A program made the translations under genes and the position numbers. The notes beneath the pieces were generated by a model. The model saw only the letters and a list, made by a program, of their open reading frames with translations, was not told where the DNA came from and did no database searches. From NCBI GenBank assembly GCA_021841985.1, contig JAKCCP010000257.1, forward strand, positions 1 through 34,446: a stretch of 34,446 bases of DNA, written 5' to 3'. Shown one piece after another: positions 7,577-16,325 of the stretch. Each line of letters opens with the position of its first letter. Positions within the stretch are counted from its first letter, which is position 1. Source of the DNA: Pseudomonadota bacterium. GTDB lineage: Bacteria > Pseudomonadota > Alphaproteobacteria > Acetobacterales > Acetobacteraceae.

Positions 7577-8277
7577 GCCTCTTCCTCCCGCGCCAAACCA
7601 AGAAACCGGGCGGCTTCGGCGATCTCGCAGCCGATCCGCGCCCGCCGCGCCCGCGCCGCGCGGTCGAGGCCCCAGATTTCCGCCTGGAAATCGCTGTCCA
7701 GCTCGGCCAGATCATGCGCCGCGGCAGCCGGAAGCGCCTCCAGGGCCACCGCCAGCCCGAGCACCAGGCTGCCCAGCGCCGGCACCATCACGCCAAGGGC
7801 GGCGAGCGTCTCGGCATCCTGGGCGACGAGCGTGGCCTCCAGTGCCGCCAGGCTGGCGGGTGGCTGGGCAATCGGCATTAGCCCGGCCGTCACCGCGAGC
7901 GGCGCATCGAGCGCGCCGGCCGCCCAGTCCAGCCAGGGCTGCCAAAGGGCTTCCTGACGCCGCGCCAACGTCGCCGGCGCTTCGGCGCGGTAGCAGAGCA
8001 GGTCGCTCGCGCCGTAGCGCGCGAGCGCGGCGATGGTGGGTGCGGGATCGGGCGCGATGCGGTTGCGTGCCGTGCCCGCGAGCCGGGTCAACGGCAGATC
8101 ATCGGGGGAAAATTCCTCGCCGAGCGCCCGCCATTCCGCCGCCACCGCCTCCGCCACGCGGCGGCGCGGCAGCAGCAACGCCGCGCCATCGGCCAGACGC
8201 ATCTGCCGCCCATCGAGGCAGAGCGTAAAGCCCTCCGCCAGCGCGGCGAGCGAGATTTCGTTCCAGAACCGGCGCAT
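7573..8277 (-). CDS. ATP12-family F1-ATPase assembly chaperone
   Basis: A 234-residue protein of the ATP12 family, which in mitochondria binds the F1 alpha subunit during ATP synthase assembly and is found in alphaproteobacteria. The family features are the N-terminal FWNEIS segment, an LPLTRLAGTA-like motif at 61-70 and YGASDLLCYRA (88-98). The C-terminal half is helical and Ala/Leu-rich. It overlaps the acylphosphatase gene by ATGA and follows the AsmA-like gene by 15 bases, so it belongs to the long minus-strand run. Confidence 0.88.
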   Translation of the reverse strand: MRRFWNEISLAALAEGFTLCLDGRQMRLADGAALLLPRRRVAEAVAAEWRALGEEFSPDDLPLTRLAGTARNRIAPDPAPTIAALARYGASDLLCYRAEAPATLARRQEALWQPWLDWAAGALDAPLAVTAGLMPIAQPPASLAALEATLVAQDAETLAALGVMVPALGSLVLGLAVALEALPAAAAHDLAELDSDFQAEIWGLDRAARARRARIGCEIAEAARFLGLAREEEA

Positions 8278-8292
8278 CGCCCCTCGCTTATA

Positions 8293-10041
8293 TCATTTCA
8301 CCAGGCCGCGCAGCAGATCATGGAGTGAAAGCCCCTTGTCCGGCTTGCGCGGACCCGGCTCGGGGCCGGCCCGGCCGTCGCGCGCCAGCGCCAGCGCCGG
8401 CCGGCAGGGCTGGGCGGCGAGCGCGCCATCCTGCTGCTGCTCATCGGGAACCGGTTGCGGATCGTCGATCGCGCCATCGAGCCGGATCGGCACCACCAGC
8501 GCGTTGCCGCCGATTCGTACCGAGGGCGCGAGCTGGAGCGCGAGGGTTCCGGCGGCGAGATCGAGCGTGCCCGCGGCGCCAAGATCGAGCCGCGAGGTTT
8601 GCAGCAGCCCGGCCCGCAAGCTGGCATGGCCGTCGCTGAGGTCGGCGCGGAGCGCGAAACAGCGAAGCGCGGTCTTTCCCTCGCCCGCGAGCGCCAGCGG
8701 CGGGATATGCGCCCGGCGCAGCATTTTCGCGAGCGGCAGCAGCAGCAGGCGATTGTCAAGCTCGGCATTCACCGCGGCGATCCCGAATTTGCCCGAGAGC
8801 GTGGCGAGCAGCGCCCGCATCGTCTCCCCGCGCGCCGCGAGATCGGCGAAGGCTTCGAGCGTGCCGGCATTATCGGCTGGCCAGTGGAACGCCGCGGCGA
8901 GCGGGCCAAGCGCGAGCGCCGGGGCGGTCGCGCGAAAATGCACCAGTGGCGGCGCGGATATGGCATCGAGGGTGAGGGAGAGCGTTGCTGGGCCGCCTGG
9001 CAGCACGAGGCGGGCCGGATCGATGGCCAGTTTTCCCTCGCGCAGCACCGCATGCAGCGCGATATCGCGATAGACGGCGCCGCTCTCGATGACTTCGCGG
9101 AGGACGAAGGTGACATCGCCTTCGGCGGCGCCGAGCGCGGCAAAAGGCAGGTTTTGATCGCGCCAGTCCTTTTGATCGCGCCAGTCCTGTTGCGGCGGTG
9201 CCGCGCCCGTTGCCGGCGCTACGCCCTCGGGTAGCGTCGCCGCGTGCGGGCGGCGCGGCAGGGCGTGGCGAATGGCATCGAGATCGAGCCGCTGGCTCGA
9301 CACCTTGCCGCTGAACCCGGGATGGGGGCCAAGGCTGAGCGTGCCGTCGAGCGCCACATCGCCTTGCGCCGCCACGATCCGCACCGCCGAAAGGGCCATG
9401 GCCGGGCCGGGCAGGCGCGCGATCATGCCGGTGACGCTGAAGGGAATGCCGGCATAGATCGCATCGAGCGTGACATCGCTGGCGCGCGGGCCGGGCCAGG
9501 CCGGAAGATCGAGTTCGATGAGCGCGAGGCTGTGGCGCGGATCCACGCCGATTATCTGGCTGTTGGTGAGCCGCAGCGCTTTTAGTCGGATCCGCCAGGG
9601 CCGCACCGGGCGCGGCGTGGCCGGGGCAGCGGGCGCCGCTTGCTGGGCCGCGGCCAGAGGGGGGGCGGCGGCCGGCGTTGCCGTTGCCGCGGGATGGAGT
9701 GTCGCCCGATCGAGGGTGAGCCGCTCGACGACGATCTCGCGGCGCGAAAACAAGGGGGCGAGCGCGATCTCGGCGGTGAGATGGCGCGCGGTGAGGCGGC
9801 CGTCGCGGTTGCTCAGCGTCACGTCCTCGGCGATCAGTCGCGGCCGTGTGCTCACCACCAGCCGGAGTGGCCCCTCGAGCGCGATGCGCTGGCGCCCGCC
9901 GCGCTCGACCAGGGTGACGATCAATGGCTTGAGCCGCTCCGGCACGACGCGCACCGCGACCAGCGCCGCCGCCGCGCCGAGCAGCGGCAGGGCAATGACC
10001 AAAACGAGCAAGAGCCATCCCAGGCGGCGCATGCCGCTCAT
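8293..10041 (-). CDS. AsmA-family inner-membrane protein
   Basis: A 582-residue protein with an N-terminal membrane anchor (about residues 5-33, rich in Leu/Val/Ala) followed by a large periplasmic part of the AsmA/TamB-related type, including the typical RLIAEDVTLSNRDG segment and repeated beta-rich blocks. AsmA-like proteins are linked to phospholipid transport and outer-membrane homeostasis; this member's cargo is unknown. The frame opens to 10272, but the ATG at 10041 forms an ATGA overlap with the rluC-like stop and precedes the membrane anchor directly. Residues encoded by 9152-9187 hold a duplicated DWRDQ unit. The C-terminus is Pro/Arg-rich and probably disordered. Confidence 0.85.
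   Translation of the reverse strand: MSGMRRLGWLLLVLVIALPLLGAAAALVAVRVVPERLKPLIVTLVERGGRQRIALEGPLRLVVSTRPRLIAEDVTLSNRDGRLTARHLTAEIALAPLFSRREIVVERLTLDRATLHPAATATPAAAPPLAAAQQAAPAAPATPRPVRPWRIRLKALRLTNSQIIGVDPRHSLALIELDLPAWPGPRASDVTLDAIYAGIPFSVTGMIARLPGPAMALSAVRIVAAQGDVALDGTLSLGPHPGFSGKVSSQRLDLDAIRHALPRRPHAATLPEGVAPATGAAPPQQDWRDQKDWRDQNLPFAALGAAEGDVTFVLREVIESGAVYRDIALHAVLREGKLAIDPARLVLPGGPATLSLTLDAISAPPLVHFRATAPALALGPLAAAFHWPADNAGTLEAFADLAARGETMRALLATLSGKFGIAAVNAELDNRLLLLPLAKMLRRAHIPPLALAGEGKTALRCFALRADLSDGHASLRAGLLQTSRLDLGAAGTLDLAAGTLALQLAPSVRIGGNALVVPIRLDGAIDDPQPVPDEQQQDGALAAQPCRPALALARDGRAGPEPGPRKPDKGLSLHDLLRGLVK
9152..9187 (-). repeat. Perfect 18-bp tandem duplication in the AsmA-like gene
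   Basis: Two identical 18-bp units encode DWRDQK then DWRDQN in a linker of the periplasmic part. The frame is kept. Exact identity suggests a recent event. Confidence 0.85.
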
Positions 10042-11009
10042 TCCCGTCGCGGCGCGGCCGGTGCCGGCGCGCTGAAGCCGAGGCGGGCGAAGGTTTCCGC
10101 CATGTGGGCAGGCAGCTTCGCCTCGATCACCAAGATCCCGCCCCCAGGATGGGGCAGCGCCAGACGACGGGCGTGCAGGTGCAGGCGCTCGGAAAATCCC
10201 TCGACCCATCCCGCGCCATCCTCGCCGGCGTATTTCGTCTCGCCCAGGATCGGCGCCCCGAGGGCTGAGCAATGCACGCGGAGCTGATGCGTCCGCCCGG
10301 TGAGCGGGGTGAGTTCGAGCCAGGAAAAACGTTTTCCCGCATGGTCGCGAACGACATAATCGGTGATCGCGCGCACCGCCCCGGGATCACCCGGCGCGGC
10401 GGCGGTGCGGGCGCCCTTCGCGCCTCGGAGGCGCAAGAGTGGCAGGTCGATCCGGCCCTCGCCGGGGATGGGCCGGCCGAGCACCACCGCCCAATAGGTT
10501 TTTTCCATCGCGCGCTCGCGAAAGGCGCGCGCGAGCGTGGCGGCAACGCCAGGGCTGCGCGCCAGCAGCAGCACGCCCGAGGTGTCCTGATCGAGCCGAT
10601 GGACGAGCCGCAGCCGCTCGCCCCCCGCGCCGCGCAGCGCATCGAGCATGCCATCAAGATGGCGGATGATCCCCGGCCCGCCTTGCACCGGCAGGCCGGG
10701 CGGCTTGTCGAGCGCGATCAGGGCGTCGTCCTCGTAGAGAATCTGGCGGGCGAGCAGGGCGGCGGCGGTGGGGTCGGGTCGCGGCGGCGGCGCGGTTTCG
10801 TTGGATGTGGGCAAGGGCGGGATGCGGACATTCTGGCCCGCTAGCAGCCTTGTCGCCGCCGCCACCCGGTGGCCATCGACGCGCACCTGCCCGGTGCGGC
10901 AGAGTTTTTCGATCCGCCCCTGGGTGAGACCGGGAAAATGCCGGCGCAGCCAGCGATCGAGGCGGATTTCCGCCTCGTCGGCGGTGACAATCTGGAGTGC
11001 CGCGCTCAT
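10038..11009 (-). CDS. rluC: RluA-family 23S rRNA pseudouridine synthase (RluC-like)
   Basis: A 323-residue enzyme with an N-terminal S4 RNA-binding domain (about 15-62) and a pseudouridine synthase domain. The catalytic motif HRLDQDTSG is at 137-145 with Asp140 as the nucleophile. The length and S4 domain fit RluC or RluD; the RluC assignment rests on the neighbourhood and is less certain than the family. The ATG at 11009 overlaps the rarA stop (ATGA); the open frame extends to 11039 but would run deeper into rarA. The 3' end overlaps the AsmA-like gene by ATGA. Confidence 0.9.
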   Translation of the reverse strand: MSAALQIVTADEAEIRLDRWLRRHFPGLTQGRIEKLCRTGQVRVDGHRVAAATRLLAGQNVRIPPLPTSNETAPPPRPDPTAAALLARQILYEDDALIALDKPPGLPVQGGPGIIRHLDGMLDALRGAGGERLRLVHRLDQDTSGVLLLARSPGVAATLARAFRERAMEKTYWAVVLGRPIPGEGRIDLPLLRLRGAKGARTAAAPGDPGAVRAITDYVVRDHAGKRFSWLELTPLTGRTHQLRVHCSALGAPILGETKYAGEDGAGWVEGFSERLHLHARRLALPHPGGGILVIEAKLPAHMAETFARLGFSAPAPAAPRRE

Positions 11010-12370
11010 CCGCCGCGCTCCTGCCGCAGATTTTCCCATTTGGCGAGGCGCTCGGCGATGGCGCGCTCGGCGCCGCGCCCAGCCGGGCGATAGAACGAAG
11101 GCCGCGCCATGCCCTCGGGGAAGTAGTTCTGGCCGGAAAACGCCTCCGGCGCCTGGTGGTCATAGGCGTAGCCGGTGCCGTAACCGAGATCCTTCATCAA
11201 TCGGGTCGGCGCGTTGAGGATATGGGCGGGCGGCATCAGGCTCCCGGTGGCGCGCGCCGCCGCCATCGCGGCGCCAAAAGCGGTATAGACGGCGTTCGAT
11301 TTCGGCGCGGTCGCGAGGTGGACGACGACCTCGGCGAGCGCCAGTTCGCCCTCGGGACTGCCCATGCGCTCAAAAACCTCCCAGCCGGCGAGCGCCAGCG
11401 GCAAAGCGGCGGGGTCGGCGAGCCCGACATCCTCGGCGGCGAAGCGCGTCAGGCGGCGGGCGATGTAGCGCGGATCCTCGCCGCCTACCAGCATGCGCGC
11501 GAACCAGTAGAGTGCGGCGTCGGGGTCGGAGCCGCGCAGCGATTTATGCAAGGCCGAGATGAGATTGTAGTGCTCCTCGCGGTCCTTGTCATAGAGGGCG
11601 GCGCGGCGGGCGAGGAGGGCCGCGAGTCGGGCGGCGCCAAGCGGCGCGGTATCGCCCGGCAGGGCGAAAAGCTGTTCGGCCATGTTGAGCAGGTAGCGGC
11701 CATCACCGTCGGCCATGGCGCGCAAGGCCGCGCGGCCATCGGCATCAAGCGGCAGCGCCCGGCCAGTCTCGGCCTCGGCACGGGCGGCGAGGGCCTCGAG
11801 CGCGGCATCGTCGAGCCGGCGCAGCACCAGCACCTGGCAGCGCGAGAGCAGCGCCGCATTCAGCGCGAAGGAGGGGTTTTCCGTGGTCGCGCCGATCAGC
11901 ACCACCGTGCCGTCCTCGACCACGGGGAGGAAGGCGTCCTGTTGGGCGCGGTTGAAGCGGTGGATTTCATCGACGAAGAGCAGCGTGCCGGCCCCGCTCC
12001 GCCGCCGCCGCTGCGCCTCCTCGAAAATCCGCTTGAGTTCGGCGACCCCCGAGAACACTGCGGAAATCTGCTGGAACTCCAGCCCCGCTTGCGCGGCGAG
12101 CAGGCGGGCAAGGGTGGTTTTGCCCACGCCCGGCGGTCCCCAGAAGATGAGCGAGGCGAGCGAGCCCTGGGCGAGCATGCGCGAAAGCGCGCCTTCGGCC
12201 CCGAGCAGGGGATCCTGCCCGAGCACGTCTTCCAGCCGTTTGGGGCGCAGCCGGTCCGCGAGCGGGCGTGGTTTCCCCCTCGGTACCTGGGCCGGTACCT
12301 GGGCCGGGGCTGGTTCAGGGCCGAACAGATCTTCTATCGGGGTGCGGGCCACGCCCGGCTTTGTAGCCAA
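11006..12370 (-). CDS. rarA: Replication-associated recombination protein RarA (MgsA)
   Basis: A 454-residue AAA+ ATPase of the RarA/WRNIP1 family, acting at stalled replication forks. Walker A is GPPGVGKT (78-85) and Walker B is FVDEIHRF (132-139), with a sensor-1-like GATTENPSF motif following. The C-terminal helical and tetramerisation domain runs to the end, including a HILNAPTRLMKDLGYG-type segment typical of the family. A short AQVP duplication (12281-12304) lies in the N-terminal linker. The stop overlaps the rluC start by ATGA. Confidence 0.95.
   Translation of the reverse strand: MATKPGVARTPIEDLFGPEPAPAQVPAQVPRGKPRPLADRLRPKRLEDVLGQDPLLGAEGALSRMLAQGSLASLIFWGPPGVGKTTLARLLAAQAGLEFQQISAVFSGVAELKRIFEEAQRRRRSGAGTLLFVDEIHRFNRAQQDAFLPVVEDGTVVLIGATTENPSFALNAALLSRCQVLVLRRLDDAALEALAARAEAETGRALPLDADGRAALRAMADGDGRYLLNMAEQLFALPGDTAPLGAARLAALLARRAALYDKDREEHYNLISALHKSLRGSDPDAALYWFARMLVGGEDPRYIARRLTRFAAEDVGLADPAALPLALAGWEVFERMGSPEGELALAEVVVHLATAPKSNAVYTAFGAAMAAARATGSLMPPAHILNAPTRLMKDLGYGTGYAYDHQAPEAFSGQNYFPEGMARPSFYRPAGRGAERAIAERLAKWENLRQERGG
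12281..12304 (-). repeat. 12-bp tandem duplication in rarA
   Basis: Two identical 12-bp units encode AQVP twice in the flexible N-terminal segment upstream of the ATPase core. The frame is kept. Confidence 0.8.
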
Positions 12371-12385
12371 GCCGGCGTGCCAGGG

Positions 12386-13096
12386 CTATGGCCGACTGCG
12401 GTCCATGGGGGTCTCTTCATCGGCGAGGTCGATCCAGGAGAGATGGCCGCCCTTGCCGGCGCCGGTGTCGAGAAACACCGCCCGCCCGCCGGAGGCGCCC
12501 GCGAGAACATAGGGCCGGCCATCGCGGCTGCGCCGGTCATGGCCGCAATAGACGGTGAGGCCGGGGGGAATGCGATCGACCCAGTGTAAACTCCGCTCGG
12601 GAAAGCCATCCGCCTGCATTCGCCCCGTCGGCTCGCCATAGAGCGCGCGGCCGAGCAGCCCGGCGATGCGCCCGGCGCCGAGCGGGATTTCGCCGGGCGG
12701 CGGGGTTTCCAGCATGGCGGTGTGGAACCCGGCATGGACGAAGAACCGCGTCCCCTGGCGGAGCCAGGCCGGTGCTCGGCGGATCGCCGCCAGCGCCGCC
12801 GCGCCGAGGTCGCTATCGAGCCCGGCGAGCGTTGCCGCCAGCACCGGATCGGGGCGCAACCGGTGCCCGGCGAGCGCGCGGGCGAGGCGGAGATCGTGGT
12901 TACCGAGCAGAAACAGCCCGTGCCCCGCGGCGAGCACGCCCAGCATCGCGCGCAGAACTGCGGCACTTTCCGCGCCGTAATCAACAAGATCGCCAAGTTG
13001 GATGATAAAATGGTCGGTGGCGATGGCGTGGGCAAAAGCGCGGGCGTCACCATGCACGTCGCCGATGACACGCAGTTTTGCCGCGCGCGGGATCAT
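12386..13096 (-). CDS. Metallophosphoesterase (calcineurin-like)
   Basis: A 236-residue phosphoesterase with the ordered metal-binding motifs GDVHGD (12-17), GDLVDYG (35-41), GNHD (65-68), a histidine in VHAGFH, and a late CGHD. This layout matches bacterial serine/threonine protein phosphatase-like or ApaH-like enzymes, so the substrate could be a phosphoprotein or a dinucleoside polyphosphate. It sits 15 bases upstream of rarA on the same strand. The start at 13096 places the first motif at the expected distance from the N-terminus, though its RBS is poor. Confidence 0.85.
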   Translation of the reverse strand: MIPRAAKLRVIGDVHGDARAFAHAIATDHFIIQLGDLVDYGAESAAVLRAMLGVLAAGHGLFLLGNHDLRLARALAGHRLRPDPVLAATLAGLDSDLGAAALAAIRRAPAWLRQGTRFFVHAGFHTAMLETPPPGEIPLGAGRIAGLLGRALYGEPTGRMQADGFPERSLHWVDRIPPGLTVYCGHDRRSRDGRPYVLAGASGGRAVFLDTGAGKGGHLSWIDLADEETPMDRSRP

Positions 13097-13166
13097 GCCG
13101 TGCTCGCGCGCGGTCGCGCCTGACAGGGCCGCGGCGCCAGAGGCTCAGCGATGCGGCGGGGCTCCC

Positions 13167-14636
13167 TCATGCCGTGGGCCGCGGTAAATTCCCGAACGCC
13201 GCGAGCGCCCGGGCCCGCCCGCTGGCGAGATCGACGATCGGCGTCGGGTAGGTTGCGCCCAGTGCCACGCCAGCGGCCTTGAGCATCGCCAGCGGCGCCT
13301 CCCAGGGCGCATGGAGGAGTGCGGCGGGGAGTTGCGCGAGTTCGGGGACGAAGCGGCGGACATAGGCGCCGTCGGGGTCGAATTTCCGGCCCTGCAGCAC
13401 CGGGTTGAAAATCCGGAAATAGGGCGCGGCATCGGCCCCGCTGCCGGCAACCCACTGCCAGTTCGCGGCGTTCGCGGCGAGATCGGCATCGACCAGCGTA
13501 TCCCAGAACCACGCCTCGCCCTGCTGCCAGGGAATGAGCAGGTGCTTGACCAGGAAGGAAGCGGTGATCATCCGCACCCGGTTATGCATCCAGCCGCAGC
13601 GCCAGAGCTGGCGCATGCCGGCATCGACGATCGGGATGCCGGTTTCGCCCCGCTGCCAGGCGACAAGCCCGGCCGGGTCGTTGCGCCAGGGCATGGCGGC
13701 GAATTCGCTGCGCAAGGGGCGCTCGGGCAGGCGCGGATGATGCCAGAGGAGGTAGGCGGAAAATTCCCGCCAGAGCAGCTCGTTGAGAAAGCTTAAGAGG
13801 GGTTTCCCCCCCACGGGCGCGGCGCGCGCGGCGGCGCGCCAGACCTGGCGCGGCGAGATCTCGCCCCAGTGGAGATGGGGCGAGAGCATCGAGGTGCTGG
13901 CATGGCCGGGGATGTCGCGGGCGCGGTCATAGACGGCGAGCGCCCCGGCGAGGAATTCCCCGAGCCGCAGCGTGGCGCCGGCTTCGCCCGGCTGCCAGGT
14001 TTCGCGCAGGCCGCCGGCCCAATCCGGCAGCTCGGGCCGGAGACCCCAATCGGCGAGATCGTCGGAGGCCAGGGGTTTGGCGCCGCAGAGCCGGGTCGGT
14101 GCCGCGATCGGCGCATCAGCGACCCCGATCGCGTGGCAGGCGCGGGAGAACGGGGTAAAAACCCCGAAAGCGCCGCCCGCTTGCGTGCGCACTCTGGTGG
14201 GGTCAAAGAGCAGCCTGGTGTTGTGGCGGTGCAGCACGACACCAAGCGCGCCGAGTTCGCCCGCTAGGTCGTCGGTGACGCCGCGCAGCCACGGCTCGAG
14301 CGGCTCACCGCAATGGATTTCCCCCGCCCCGCTCTCGGCGGCGAGGCGCAGGATCTCGTGACGCAGATTTCCGCGGCGGAGGATCAGCGCGGCGCCACGC
14401 GCCGCCAGATCACGCCGGAGCGCATCGAGGCTGCCATGCAGCCACCAGCGGCTTGCCCCTCCGAGCGCCCAAGCGCCGGGCGCGCTGTCGTCGAGAACGA
14501 AGGCCACCACAAGCGGCCGGCCGGAGGCCGCCGCCGCCGCCAGCGCTGGCTGGTCGGTCAGGCGCAGATCCTGCCAGAGCCACACCAAGGCCGGCGTTGC
14601 GCCCGTTCCCTCGCGGCCCGACTTTGCCAATTCCAC
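13167..14636 (-). CDS. phrB: Deoxyribodipyrimidine photolyase
   Basis: A 489-residue class I photolyase that repairs UV-induced cyclobutane pyrimidine dimers using FADH- and light. The N-terminal alpha/beta domain opens with LVWLWQDLRLTD (17-28). The FAD domain shows WGEISPRQVW, WREFSAYLLWHHP, the GIPIVDAGMRQLW segment and the WMHNRVRM motif, all close to the family pattern, as is the ending with ANWQWVAGSGADAAPY. Three tryptophans for electron transfer are plausible but cannot be assigned without alignment. It is separated from the phosphatase gene by 70 bases and from gmk by 127 bases, so it may have its own promoter. Confidence 0.95.
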   Translation of the reverse strand: MELAKSGREGTGATPALVWLWQDLRLTDQPALAAAAASGRPLVVAFVLDDSAPGAWALGGASRWWLHGSLDALRRDLAARGAALILRRGNLRHEILRLAAESGAGEIHCGEPLEPWLRGVTDDLAGELGALGVVLHRHNTRLLFDPTRVRTQAGGAFGVFTPFSRACHAIGVADAPIAAPTRLCGAKPLASDDLADWGLRPELPDWAGGLRETWQPGEAGATLRLGEFLAGALAVYDRARDIPGHASTSMLSPHLHWGEISPRQVWRAAARAAPVGGKPLLSFLNELLWREFSAYLLWHHPRLPERPLRSEFAAMPWRNDPAGLVAWQRGETGIPIVDAGMRQLWRCGWMHNRVRMITASFLVKHLLIPWQQGEAWFWDTLVDADLAANAANWQWVAGSGADAAPYFRIFNPVLQGRKFDPDGAYVRRFVPELAQLPAALLHAPWEAPLAMLKAAGVALGATYPTPIVDLASGRARALAAFGNLPRPTA

Positions 14637-14763
14637 GCCTCCATTTCCCGCCGCTACATCCCCCGAAGTGGTGGCCGCACGGGGTTTGCCATCCCCTGTC
14701 TCACCGGGACGTGGGGTTTACGCATATCAGGCGGTTTTGGCCGCGGGCGGGGGGAATGCCGGG

Positions 14764-15381
14764 CTAGCAGCCGATCGCGGCGTCGAGCCAGAGCTGGCGC
14801 GGGGTCGCGTTGCGCGCGGCGTGCAGGATGGCTCGCACCTCGGCGATCGCCTCGGGCAGCGCCGCGTTGACCACGATATGGTCGAACTCCCGGCAATGGC
14901 TGATTTCGCTGCGCGCCGCCGCCATGCGGCGGGCGATTTCGGCAGGCGCGTCGCCGCGCGCGGCCAGCCGCGCCGCAAGCTCGTCAAGGCGCGGGGGCAG
15001 GACAAACGCCCCCACGACATCGCCGGGCAGGGCAGCACGCAACTGCCGGAAGCCCTGCCAGTCGATATCGAACAGCACGTCCTCGCCGCGCGCCAGCGCG
15101 GCCATCACCGGCGCCCGTGGCGTGCCGTAGCGCTGGCCGAAGACCTCGGCCCATTCCAAGAGCGAGCCTTCGGCGATCATTGCGGCGAAAGCCTCCGGTG
15201 CGCGGAAGAAATAATCGACGCCATCGCGCTCGGCCCCGCGCGGGGCGCGGGTGGTGGCGCTGATCGAGAGGTGCAGAGCGGGTTCGGCGGCGAGCAGGGC
15301 CCGGGAAATCGAGGTTTTCCCGGCACCCGAAGGGGCCGCGAGAACGAGGCAGAGGCCACGGCGGGGGCGGGGTTGCGTCAT
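14764..15381 (-). CDS. gmk: Guanylate kinase
   Basis: A 205-residue nucleoside monophosphate kinase converting GMP to GDP with ATP. The P-loop APSGAGKTS lies at 16-24, followed by the GMP-binding STTRAPRGAE-type region and a GVDYFF segment typical of Gmk. The open frame reaches 15420, but the ATG at 15381 overlaps the yicC stop (ATGA) and gives the standard length. An essential enzyme; yicC-gmk linkage is common in proteobacteria. Confidence 0.95.
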   Translation of the reverse strand: MTQPRPRRGLCLVLAAPSGAGKTSISRALLAAEPALHLSISATTRAPRGAERDGVDYFFRAPEAFAAMIAEGSLLEWAEVFGQRYGTPRAPVMAALARGEDVLFDIDWQGFRQLRAALPGDVVGAFVLPPRLDELAARLAARGDAPAEIARRMAAARSEISHCREFDHIVVNAALPEAIAEVRAILHAARNATPRQLWLDAAIGC

Positions 15382-16271
15382 TCGATATTCTGCACCTGTT
15401 CGCGCAATTGTTCGATGCATGCCTTGAGCCGCAGTCCGAGTGCGGTGAGGGCGGCGGTGGCGGATTTACTACAGAGCGTATTGGCCTCGCGCTGGAATTC
15501 CTGGATGAGAAAATCGAAGCGCCGGCCGATGGCGCCCGGTTCCCCGAGCAAGGCGCGGGCGGCGGTGAGATGGCTCTCCAGCCGGTCGAGTTCCTCGCGC
15601 ACATCGGCGCGCGTTGCGAGCAGCGCGACTTCCTGGGCGAGCCGTTCTTCCGAAAGCGCGCCGCAACCAGCCTCGGCGAGCAGGGCGGTGAGCTGTTCGA
15701 CGAGCCGGGCGCGCTGGGCGGCGGGCTGGGCAAGGGCGGCGGCGCGGGCAGCCTCGTGCAGGGCGGCGATTTCGTCGAGCAGGCTGGCAAGCACGGCGCC
15801 CAACCTCGCCCCTTCGGCGCGCCGCGCCGCATTCAGCGCGGCGAGGGCGGCGGCGAAGCCGGCGCCGATCGCCTCGGCCTCGGGGTCGTCGAGGCCCGCG
15901 CGCTCATCGGCGGCGCGCAGCACGCCGGGCAGCGCCAGCAGCGCCTCGGCGCGGGGCGGCGGGCAGCCGGGAATCCGGCGCGCGAGATCGAGGGCGAGCG
16001 CCAGCGCCGCCTCCAGTGCGGCGCCATCCGGCTCGAGGCGCGGGCGGGTTTCGCGGCGCAAGGTGAGCGTTGCCATGACATTGCCGCGCCGCAACACCTT
16101 GCCCGCCGCCTCGCGCAGCCGAGGTTCCAGCGCGTCGCAACCGGGGGGCAGGCGGAAGCGCAGATCGAGCCCGCGCCCATTGACTCCGCGCAGTTCCCAC
16201 AAAAAGTCGAGCGTGCCGGCGCTGCCCGCGCTCTGGGCAAAACCGGTCATCGAGGTGATGGTGGTATCCAT
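15378..16271 (-). CDS. yicC: YicC/YloC-family endoribonuclease
   Basis: A 297-residue protein of the YicC family, reported as an endoribonuclease acting on small RNAs. The N-terminal SMTGFA signature (7-12), an RGVNGRGLDLRFRLP-like segment and the C-terminal GRRFDFLIQEFQREANTLCSK motif define the family. The start at 16271 is used; a Met at residue 8 would shorten it, but the signature usually follows a few residues. It overlaps gmk by ATGA and is divergent from the plus-strand dehydrogenase, with a 54-base gap that holds a TATAGA-like box but no clear -35. Confidence 0.9.
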   Translation of the reverse strand: MDTTITSMTGFAQSAGSAGTLDFLWELRGVNGRGLDLRFRLPPGCDALEPRLREAAGKVLRRGNVMATLTLRRETRPRLEPDGAALEAALALALDLARRIPGCPPPRAEALLALPGVLRAADERAGLDDPEAEAIGAGFAAALAALNAARRAEGARLGAVLASLLDEIAALHEAARAAALAQPAAQRARLVEQLTALLAEAGCGALSEERLAQEVALLATRADVREELDRLESHLTAARALLGEPGAIGRRFDFLIQEFQREANTLCSKSATAALTALGLRLKACIEQLREQVQNIE

Positions 16272-16325
16272 GGCCGCGTTCTATAGCCGAGCCGCGTGCG
16301 GGAAAGAAAATCGATCGGAGGGGGG

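Noticed and set aside
10997..12589. 530-codon plus-strand frame opposite rarA
   Set aside because: It mirrors rarA and the end of the phosphatase gene; low-complexity Gly/Glu/Arg-rich translation without motifs. Treated as an antisense shadow.
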